Assembly: GCA_023150895.1 (NCBI GenBank)
Contig: JAKLJY010000068.1
Span: 1-41,345, forward strand
Length of the DNA: 41,345 bases
DNA from: Myxococcota bacterium
Lineage (GTDB): Bacteria > Myxococcota_A > Bradymonadia > UBA7976 > UBA1532
Reading direction: 5' to 3'
Below, piece after piece: positions 34,873 to 41,345 of the stretch (within the stretch, counting starts at the first letter, position 1; each line of letters begins with the position of its first letter). Below the pieces are notes generated by a model. The model saw nothing but the letters and a program-made list of their open reading frames with translations, was not told where the DNA came from and made no database searches. The translations under genes were made by a program, and so were the position numbers.

Positions 34873-36072
34873 TCAGAGGGCCTCGACGATGACGGCGAGC
34901 CCCTGACCCCCGCCGATGCAGGCGCTGCCGAGGCCGTACCGGGCGCCGCGGCGCTTGAGCTCGTAGAGCAGGTGGGTCGTGATGCGCGCGCCGCTCGCCG
35001 CGAGGGGGTGACCGAGGGCGATGGCGCCGCCATTGACGTTGGTGCGCTCGCGGTCGAGCTCGAGGGCCTTCTCGACGGCGAGGTACTGCGGCGCGAAGGC
35101 CTCGTTGACCTCGACGACGGCCATGTCGCCCATGCCGAGGCCGGCGCGCTCGAGGGCGGCGCGGGCGGCAGGCACCGGGCCGATGCCCATGATGGTGGGA
35201 TCGCAGCCGGTGGTGCCCCACTGCACGAGGCGGCCGAGGGGCTTCAGCCCGTGGGCGCGGGCGAAGTCGCCGGTCGCCATCACGAGCGCGGCGCCGCCGT
35301 CGCAGATGCCGCTGGCGTTGCCGGCCGTCACCGTGCCGTCCTTCTTGAAGACGGGCTTCAGTTTCGTCAGGCCCTCGAGGGTGGTCTCGGGGCGCGCGTG
35401 CTCGTCCGTGGCGAAGCTGATCGTGCCCTTGCGGCTCGCGAGGTCGATGGGCGCGATCTCGTCGGCGAACTTGCCGGCGGCCTGGGCGGCGGCCCACGTC
35501 TGCTGGCTGCGCAGCGCGAACGCGTCGCAGGCCTCGCGGCTGATGCCGTACTTCTCGGCGAGGTTTTCGGCGGTGATGGCCATGGGCATGCCGGTGTAGG
35601 AGTCCGTCAGGCACGTCCAGAGGGTGTCTTCGAGCTCCGTCTGCTTGCCGAAGACGAGGCCGTTGCGGGCGCCGCGGACGACGTGCGGGGCCTGGCTCAT
35701 GCTCTCGCTGCCACCGACGAGACAGACCTGCGCGTCGCCGACGAGCATTTCGCGGGCGGCCTGTGCGATGGCTTCGAAACCGGAGCCGCAGAGGCGGTTC
35801 ACGGTGACGGCGGGAACGTGCTGCGGCAGGCCCGAGCGCAGGCCGACGTGGCGGGCGAGGTAGATGGCGTCCTTGGACGTCTGCAGGACGTTGCCGAAGA
35901 TGACCTGATCGAAGGCGTCGGTGGCGACGCCGCTCTGGGCGATGGCGGCCTTCGCGGCGTGCACGCCGAGGTCCGTGGCGCTGAGGTCCTTGAGGCTGCC
36001 GTTGAACGTGCCGAAGGCGGTGCGCTTGGCCGCGAGGAAGACGATCTCGGTGGCGAGGGGCTTGGCGGGCAT
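34873..36072 (-). CDS. Acetyl-CoA C-acyltransferase (thiolase)
   Basis: 399 residues from ATG 36072, with AGGAG upstream; the open frame to 36114 adds 14 poor residues. Full-length thiolase: the nucleophile Cys in NRLCGSGFEAI (about residue 94), the VGGSESMS block, NEAFAPQ, the GHPLAASGAR catalytic His block and the final CIGGGQG Cys motif are all present. It either condenses two acetyl-CoA into acetoacetyl-CoA or cleaves 3-ketoacyl-CoA. Its partner gene on the same transcript (DRE-TIM enzyme, 2-base gap) may use the product. Confidence 0.94.
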   Translation of the reverse strand: MPAKPLATEIVFLAAKRTAFGTFNGSLKDLSATDLGVHAAKAAIAQSGVATDAFDQVIFGNVLQTSKDAIYLARHVGLRSGLPQHVPAVTVNRLCGSGFEAIAQAAREMLVGDAQVCLVGGSESMSQAPHVVRGARNGLVFGKQTELEDTLWTCLTDSYTGMPMAITAENLAEKYGISREACDAFALRSQQTWAAAQAAGKFADEIAPIDLASRKGTISFATDEHARPETTLEGLTKLKPVFKKDGTVTAGNASGICDGGAALVMATGDFARAHGLKPLGRLVQWGTTGCDPTIMGIGPVPAARAALERAGLGMGDMAVVEVNEAFAPQYLAVEKALELDRERTNVNGGAIALGHPLAASGARITTHLLYELKRRGARYGLGSACIGGGQGLAVIVEAL

Positions 36073-36174
36073 CGAATGGCTCCTGGCCCGGATACGGGCC
36101 GTCTGGGGGGTCATGGCTGCAAAACGAACGCAGGCGGGAGTCTAGCGCGTCCCGGGCCCGGCGTCAGGGGGAAG

Positions 36175-36888
36175 TCAGGCGCTCGCGGGCTCGTCCCAGC
36201 GGGCGGCGTCGCCGTCGACGGCATACGCCGTGTAGAGACCACCGGCCTCGAGGGCGGCGGCGAGCCAGGCGAAGAAGTCGGAGAAGGTGTCGTCGTCGTC
36301 CGCGTAGGGGTCGACGCCAGCCGGCGGCGGCGTGTACGTCACCGCGAACACGGCCCGGCCGTCGATGGCCAGGGTGAACCGGCGGGCGTCGCCCTCCGGC
36401 AGGCGTTCGACCGCGGCCCGTGTCCGTCCGGCGGCGAGCGCGTGACGGCTCTCGTTGAAGAAGAACACCGGCCCCTTCGCCGTCGCGAAGACTCCGATGG
36501 CCTGCTGCCCCACGACGACGTAGAAACCCGTCCACAGGCGGGCGCTGGCGGGCTTCTGCGTGCGATAGACCTCGCGGTAGTCGCCCGTGACCGGGTCGTA
36601 CACCAGCAGGCGGTCGAACAGATCGTGGTGACGCAGAAAGATGTGTTCGTCTGCCACTGCGAACGGCGAGCGCGCCCGGCGCAGCGCCGCGACCTGCGCC
36701 TCGAACGTGGGTTCGTCGACGAACGTGGCGTCCTCGTCCGTCGGGTGGACGAGGGTGTGCAGGTGCCGCATGTCGCGCACGAACTCGCCGGTGTCCCAGT
36801 CATAGGCGAGGACGTCGAGCCCGCCCTCGGGCGTCGCGACGCCCTTCACCGGCCGGTCACCGATCAGACAGAAGACGGGCAGTTCCAT
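36175..36888 (-). CDS. Putative immunity protein for the adjacent RelA/SpoT-domain protein (novel family)
   Basis: 237 residues from ATG 36888, only 3 bases after the stop of the large toxin-like gene, same strand. No signal peptide or transmembrane segment, so cytoplasmic. The protein is acidic and beta-rich by look (VFCLIGDRPVKGVATP, FRDMRHLHTL-type region, FYVVVGQQAIGVFATAKGP, FTLAIDGRAVFAVTYTPP), and the last 50 residues are strongly acidic (DPYADDDDTFSDFF). I do not recognise the family. The position directly after a toxin-domain gene and the cytoplasmic acidic character are typical of immunity proteins; the function is inferred only from this. It might instead be a chaperone or adaptor. 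Confidence 0.6.
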   Translation of the reverse strand: MELPVFCLIGDRPVKGVATPEGGLDVLAYDWDTGEFVRDMRHLHTLVHPTDEDATFVDEPTFEAQVAALRRARSPFAVADEHIFLRHHDLFDRLLVYDPVTGDYREVYRTQKPASARLWTGFYVVVGQQAIGVFATAKGPVFFFNESRHALAAGRTRAAVERLPEGDARRFTLAIDGRAVFAVTYTPPPAGVDPYADDDDTFSDFFAWLAAALEAGGLYTAYAVDGDAARWDEPASA

Positions 36889-36891
36889 GGG

Positions 36892-39800
36892 TCACTGCCC
36901 CCCCGTCGCCTTCTCGATGGCTTCGCCGTAAAGCTTGCGCGATTCGGCGTTGGCCCAGTCGATCTTCGCGAGCTCCTCCGGCGTCAGCGCGCGGGCTTCC
37001 TTCACGGCCTTCGCTTCGAGGGAGCGGATGATCTCGTAGAGTTCGTGACCCTTGCCGCTCTTGACCGCGAGCACCTGCTCGAGGTGGAGCTGCACCTCGC
37101 AGACGTGCCCGTTGGACATGCGCACGGTGAGCAGGATGTCCCGGTAGCCGGCCTTCGTCGGCGTCGCGAAGCGATCCTTGATGGTCACGATCTCGTACTT
37201 GGACTTGAGCAGCTCGAGGCCTTTGTAGACGTCGTCGAGCTTCTTGTATTCGACGGACGACCGCGCGAGGTCGGTCAGCCGCGAGGCATCACCCTTGTAC
37301 TCCGTCTCGATCTTCTCGAGCGCGCGGGGCCGGCCCTTGAGCTTGTCCGGGATGATGGGCTTGCCACCCGTCTTGCCGGCGATGTCGACGGTGGCGTCGC
37401 CGAGTTCTTTCTGGGCGACGGCGGCGTCCTTGTAGAGCTGATCGAGATCCGCCGTCCGCTGTGCACCCTTGGGGCCGGCCTGTGCCTCGGCCTTGGGGGC
37501 GGCCTGTGTCTCGGCCTTGGTCTCCGGTTTGGCTTCCGGGCCCTCCGTGCGCGGGCCGTCGGTCTTGGCGCCGCCCTCGTCGATCTTGGGGGTCTCTTTC
37601 GGGCTCGGTGCCGTGTCGACCTTGGCATCGACCTGTGTCTTGCCACTCCCGCCGCCTCCGTCGACAGACGGCAGCTTCGGCGGGGCCTTCAGCTCCTGAA
37701 CGGCCTTTTCGATGTAGTCGGGGGGCTGCTTCTTCAGCCAGTCCCCGAAGTTCTGAAGCAGTTTGTCGACGTTCTCGTTGGGTCGGGACGACGCGCCGAT
37801 GATCTTGTCGAAGATGGCCTTCTGATCGGTGATGCCGGCCTTGGCCAGATCGGCCTCGTACTTCTTGACGAGGAACTCGAAGGACGGACCGAGCTCGTCG
37901 CCGTACCGGCCGGTGTTGACCTCGTAGATGTATTTGCGCAGCGGACCGGGGGTGAGGTCCTTGTATTGCACGCCGAGGTTGCGGCGAGCCTGATGCAGCG
38001 CGCGGGCGACCTCCTCGGGCGTCTTGCCGGCGGAGAGCATGTCATCGGCGAGCTTCTTGAGCTCGGCGACCTTGCCCTCGTACTCGGCCCGCAGCGGGCT
38101 CTGCTTCATGTTGCCCTTCATCGGGGCAATGACATCGTCGACCTTGGTATGCAGATCGGCCTGCACCTTGGCGTCGGGCTGCGGGCCGGCCTCGGTGCGG
38201 GGGGCGTCGGTCTTCGCGTTGAGATCGGCCTGCTCTTTGGGCGCAGGGAGCAGCTTGGGCTCGTCCTTGGGGGCCGGCAGCAGCTTGGGCTCGTCGGCCT
38301 TGGGGCCGGGGCCGAGCAGCTTGGGCTCGTCCTTGGGCGCGGGCAGGAGCTTGGGCTCCTCGACCTTCGGACCGGGGCCGAGCTGTTTGGGGGCCTCGGG
38401 GCCGGGGCCGAGCAGCTTGGGGGCTTCGGGGCCGGGGCCGAGCAGTTTGGGGGCTTCGGGGCCGGGGCCGAGCAGTTTCGGTGCCTCGGGACCGGGGCCG
38501 AGCATCTTGGGCGCCTCGGGGCCGGGGCCGAGCATCTTGGGCGCCTCGGGGCCGGGGCCGAGCAGCTTGGGTGCTTCGGGGCCGGGGCCGAGCAGCTTGG
38601 GTGCCTCGGGGCCGGGGCCGAGCAGTTTGGGTGCCTCGGGGCCGGGGCCGAGCAGCTTGACCTCTTTCGCGGACTGTTCGGCGGCCTGTTTCGCGGCGGC
38701 CTCGGCCTCCTGCTTGACGATGGCTTCGGCGGCCTCCTTCGTCGTCTTCTCGGCGGCCTCTTCGGTGGCCTCCTGGGCGGCCTTCTTCGCCGCGGCCTCG
38801 ACCTCGGCCTTGACGGTCTGTTCGGCGACCTCCTTCGCGGCAGCCTCCGTCTCTTGCTTGACGACGGCCTCGGCCGCCTCCTTCGCGGCCTTCTCGGTGG
38901 CTTCTTCCGTCGCGGCCTCGCCGGCCTCCTTCGCCGCGGCCTTGCCGATGCCGAGCTTCGACAGCACCTTGCCGAAGTAGGGCGCCAACAGACCGCCGCC
39001 GAAGTTGCCGATGAAGTTCTGGACGACGTTGCCGGTCATGGCATCCCAGAACGTCTTGAGGGAGACCTCTTTGCCATCCCAGATGCGGCCGATGGTGTCC
39101 GTGATGCCCGAGCCGATGGTGTCGATGACGGTACCGACGACGGTCTCGGCCATGAAGATCGCCGCCTTGACGGCGAACTTCTTGACGACCTCTTCGCCGA
39201 ACTTCGCGGCGATGGTGCTCGTGAGCTTGCCGGCGACGGCGCTGCCGGCGCCCGCGCCGACGAGGTTGATGAGACCTTCGACGGCGCCGATGGCGGCGGC
39301 CTTGCCGACGTCTTTCCATGTGATGGACTCGCCGGAGGCCCACTTCTCGACACACATCTTGGCGACGCCGCCCGCGGCGCCGATGAGCAGCGACAGACCG
39401 ATCAGCGCGACGAGGCCGATGCCCGAGGCCGCGAGCGCGGCGATGGCGGCGGTCACGATGATCGAGATCACGATCGTCAGGACGACCGCGACCCACTTCT
39501 TCCACGACGGCTGGACCTTGCCCGCGGCCTCCTCCGCCTTCTTCGAGATTTCGCCGTCGATGCCCGCGAGGCTCTTGCCGAAGTCCTGATTGAGATCCTG
39601 CGTGCTCTTGCCCAGGCTGGTGCCCAGATTGCCCGTCGCCTTGGTCAGATCGGCGTCGAGTTTGCCCGACGCATCGGTCATGTCTTTGCAGGCGTCCGTC
39701 TTCGTCTTGCCCTGTGCCTCGGACGAACCCTGCCCGATCTGTTGCAACGCGCGCTCGGCGCCCTGCGCTTCGCCCTGCGCCGTCTGTGCGGCCGTCTGCC

Positions 39801-41345
39801 CCGCCTGCGCGGCGGACTGTTGCGCGGCCTGGACGGTCTGATCACCGGTCTGTTGATACTGCCCGTGAGACTGATCGAGCGCCGTCTTCAGCTCGTCGGC
39901 GCCCTGCGTGATGCCCTGATCGGCCTGCCCGATGACCTCGTCGAGCTTGCCGAGGGCTTCCTCGAGGCTGGCCGCGAGCTTCTGCTCGTCCGGCAGTTCG
40001 ATGCCCTCGGCCTGCGCGATGGTGTCGTCGATCGTCTGTTGCAGACGCCCGGTGGCCCCGTCGAGCATCTGCGCGAGGCCCTGACGGCGCTCGGCCGCCC
40101 GCGCGTCGATGGCTTGGCGTTCCTCGGCGGCGGCGCGGTCGAGTTTGGCGCTCTCGGTGCGCTCGAGCCGCGCAAAGGTGGCTCGGGCGCCACGCAGGGC
40201 GCCGTCGACGGCGGCGAGCTTCTGCGATTTGGTGCGGTCGGCGTTCTCGAGGTCGCCCTTTTCGCGCGCGTCGATCTGGCGCAGTGCGCCCGTCTTGGCG
40301 GCGTTCACGGCCTGCATGGCGGCGTCGGCGCGCTGTTTCAGGCCGTCGACGACCTGCGACTGCCCCTGCGGCATCGCCTTGGCGGCCTCTTCGGCCTTCT
40401 TCGCGAACTCTTCCTGGTAGGCCTTGCCGACGTCGCGGGCGGCCTGCACCCGCGCCCCGTGCTTGTTCTTCTCGTAGTCTTCGCCCTCGAAGAAGCTGCT
40501 GAGCTTGCCCTGCTTCGGAATCGGCCGGGCCTGGTATTGCTGCGCGCGGCGCTCGGCGACGGCCATCGCCTGTCGACCGGCGGCGGCCCCGGCGTCGCGC
40601 GCCTCTTGCGCAGCTTTCTCGAACGCGGCGGCGACCTTGGTGGCGATCTCGCCCTGCGACTTCGTGACCTTGCCGGACTCGGTCGCGTGTGTCTGTTCGA
40701 TGCCCTGGCGGGCGCCGGCGGCGTCGGCCTTGATCTGGGCGACGGTCTGGCTGTGCGACTGACGGATGGCGGCCTTGGCCGCGCCGACCTCTTGCTCGGC
40801 CGTCGTTTTCGCCTGCGCGATGGCTTGTGCGATGGCCGACTTCTGCGCGGCGAGGGTCTGTTCGAGTTTGGCCTGCGCAGCCTGCTGGACCTGCGCGACG
40901 GCGGGGTCGATCTTCTGTTTGAGCGCCTCGAGGGCCTGCTTCTTGGTCTCGGCCTGCGCCTTGAACTGCTCGAGTGTCGTGGCCGCGTCGGCGCGCCGGC
41001 GGGCGGCGACGGCCTGCATGCCTTGGGGATCGACGAGGCCGACGACGTTGCCCGCGGCGGCCTTGGCGGTCTCGACGTCCGCCGGGCTGGCGATTCGAAC
41101 GGGGATGGCCCCGTCGGCCATCGGCGGAAGCTGATCGACGACGTTGAGCGCGCCGAGGGCTTCGGGGCGAGCCACGGCGAGGACGACCTGCTGGCCGATG
41201 GCGCCGCCGGTGTTCTGGACGGGGGCGGGCGCGACGACGGGGGCGGCCGTGGCGGGCCCGCCCTGGCCGGGGGCGCCACCCGGGCCACCCTGCGCCTCGG
41301 GGCCGACCTCTGCCTCGGTGGCCGCCGGTCCGTCACCGGCGGGGG
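36892..41345 (-). CDS. Very large eCIS-core-like modular protein ending in a RelA/SpoT-type toxin domain (5' end beyond window)
   Basis: At least 1480 residues and open at the right edge, so the N-terminus is missing. Coordinates from the C-terminus: a RelA/SpoT-like domain (about 36895-37460) with KLKGRPRALEKIE (ATP-site region), DLARSSVEY, VTIKDRF, GYRDILL (37129-37149), CEVQLHL (catalytic-type Glu at 37096-37098) and GHELYE; no hydrolase domain. Before it is a Lys/Pro-rich linker, a pretoxin-like module (YKDLTPGPLRKYIYE, RYGDELGPSFEFL, about 37740-38100), a 30-bp repeat (LLGPGPEAPK), Ala/Glu/Lys helices with an internal duplication, and a hydrophobic region (VAVVLTIVISIIVTAAIAA, 39375-39500). 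The start is long Ala/Gln coiled coil. From memory this matches the tails of DUF4157/eCIS-core proteins. A secreted nucleotide-synthesising toxin is inferred. Confidence 0.8.
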   Translation of the reverse strand, partial: PAGDGPAATEAEVGPEAQGGPGGAPGQGGPATAAPVVAPAPVQNTGGAIGQQVVLAVARPEALGALNVVDQLPPMADGAIPVRIASPADVETAKAAAGNVVGLVDPQGMQAVAARRRADAATTLEQFKAQAETKKQALEALKQKIDPAVAQVQQAAQAKLEQTLAAQKSAIAQAIAQAKTTAEQEVGAAKAAIRQSHSQTVAQIKADAAGARQGIEQTHATESGKVTKSQGEIATKVAAAFEKAAQEARDAGAAAGRQAMAVAERRAQQYQARPIPKQGKLSSFFEGEDYEKNKHGARVQAARDVGKAYQEEFAKKAEEAAKAMPQGQSQVVDGLKQRADAAMQAVNAAKTGALRQIDAREKGDLENADRTKSQKLAAVDGALRGARATFARLERTESAKLDRAAAEERQAIDARAAERRQGLAQMLDGATGRLQQTIDDTIAQAEGIELPDEQKLAASLEEALGKLDEVIGQADQGITQGADELKTALDQSHGQYQQTGDQTVQAAQQSAAQAGQTAAQTAQGEAQGAERALQQIGQGSSEAQGKTKTDACKDMTDASGKLDADLTKATGNLGTSLGKSTQDLNQDFGKSLAGIDGEISKKAEEAAGKVQPSWKKWVAVVLTIVISIIVTAAIAALAASGIGLVALIGLSLLIGAAGGVAKMCVEKWASGESITWKDVGKAAAIGAVEGLINLVGAGAGSAVAGKLTSTIAAKFGEEVVKKFAVKAAIFMAETVVGTVIDTIGSGITDTIGRIWDGKEVSLKTFWDAMTGNVVQNFIGNFGGGLLAPYFGKVLSKLGIGKAAAKEAGEAATEEATEKAAKEAAEAVVKQETEAAAKEVAEQTVKAEVEAAAKKAAQEATEEAAEKTTKEAAEAIVKQEAEAAAKQAAEQSAKEVKLLGPGPEAPKLLGPGPEAPKLLGPGPEAPKLLGPGPEAPKMLGPGPEAPKMLGPGPEAPKLLGPGPEAPKLLGPGPEAPKLLGPGPEAPKQLGPGPKVEEPKLLPAPKDEPKLLGPGPKADEPKLLPAPKDEPKLLPAPKEQADLNAKTDAPRTEAGPQPDAKVQADLHTKVDDVIAPMKGNMKQSPLRAEYEGKVAELKKLADDMLSAGKTPEEVARALHQARRNLGVQYKDLTPGPLRKYIYEVNTGRYGDELGPSFEFLVKKYEADLAKAGITDQKAIFDKIIGASSRPNENVDKLLQNFGDWLKKQPPDYIEKAVQELKAPPKLPSVDGGGGSGKTQVDAKVDTAPSPKETPKIDEGGAKTDGPRTEGPEAKPETKAETQAAPKAEAQAGPKGAQRTADLDQLYKDAAVAQKELGDATVDIAGKTGGKPIIPDKLKGRPRALEKIETEYKGDASRLTDLARSSVEYKKLDDVYKGLELLKSKYEIVTIKDRFATPTKAGYRDILLTVRMSNGHVCEVQLHLEQVLAVKSGKGHELYEIIRSLEAKAVKEARALTPEELAKIDWANAESRKLYGEAIEKATGGQ
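38371..38660 (-). repeat. 30-bp tandem repeat, about 9.7 copies, encoding LLGPGPEAPK
   Basis: Units begin at 38371 (degenerate), 38401, 38431, 38461, 38491, 38521, 38551, 38581, 38611 and 38641 (partial). Base changes are mostly at third positions, with Leu/Met/Gln variation at one site. The frame is kept, so copy number can change without harm. It forms a flexible Pro/Gly linker between the helical part and the pretoxin-like module. Confidence 0.92.

Noticed and set aside
38371-38660. CRISPR-like regular 30-bp repeats
   Set aside because: The units are contiguous with no spacers, keep an open reading frame and encode a protein linker, so this is a coding minisatellite.

Overview
This is a very GC-rich (about 70% by eye) and gene-dense bacterial stretch with strong C/G bias at third codon positions. 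The best guess is a Myxococcota-like organism (formerly Deltaproteobacteria). Supporting hints are a FrzS-like pseudo-receiver protein, many lipoproteins and TPR/surface proteins of the kind common in that phylum, a Cys-rich tail on a giant surface lipoprotein, and a large modular protein resembling the tails of eCIS-core (DUF4157) proteins. This is inference from gene content, with no marker gene. No rRNA, tRNA, CRISPR array or insertion sequence was recognised. No gap without a gene exceeds about 230 bases.

Layout. 1-970 (-): partial FrzS-like pseudo-receiver with a C-terminal LysM domain, apparently frameshifted. 1078-3098 (+): a translationally coupled pair, a one-TM protein and a GspF-like membrane protein. 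3197-4216 (+): unknown protein followed by a strong hairpin. 4446-11559 (+): giant lipoprotein with carboxypeptidase-regulatory-like repeats, about 13 FG-GAP/VCBS calcium motifs, a P-like domain and a Cys-rich tail; a G10 tract in its signal-peptide region puts the start out of frame with the body. 11639-15384 (-): NicO/UreH-type metal transporter, then pntB and pntA. 15576-22154 (+): possible envelope operon of BioF2-like acetyltransferase, cardiolipin synthase, YfiR-like protein, TonB-dependent receptor and glycosyltransferase. 22187-22999 (-): TPR protein. 23125-27042 (+): lipoprotein, HExxH metallopeptidase-like protein, and MscS channel fused to a cyclic-nucleotide-binding domain. 27070-31555 (-): motB, motA and two tandem exported proteins with squalene-cyclase-like repeats. 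31676-33585 (+): small protein coupled to a GMC oxidoreductase. 33593-36072 (-): DRE-TIM (LeuA-like) enzyme and thiolase. 36175-41345 (-): a very large modular protein open at its 5' end and ending in a RelA/SpoT-like nucleotide synthetase domain, followed 3 bases later by a small acidic protein that looks like its immunity partner.

The strongest candidate for an undescribed system is this last pair: an eCIS-core-like carrier with coiled coil, membrane-active segment, Ala/Glu/Lys helices, a 30-bp tandem-repeat linker, a pretoxin-like module and a RelA/SpoT toxin, plus a putative immunity protein. The second is the G10 tract at the start of the giant lipoprotein, which could be a phase switch. 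A plain homopolymer miscall is a serious alternative, especially because the gene at the window start also carries a one-base frame break.
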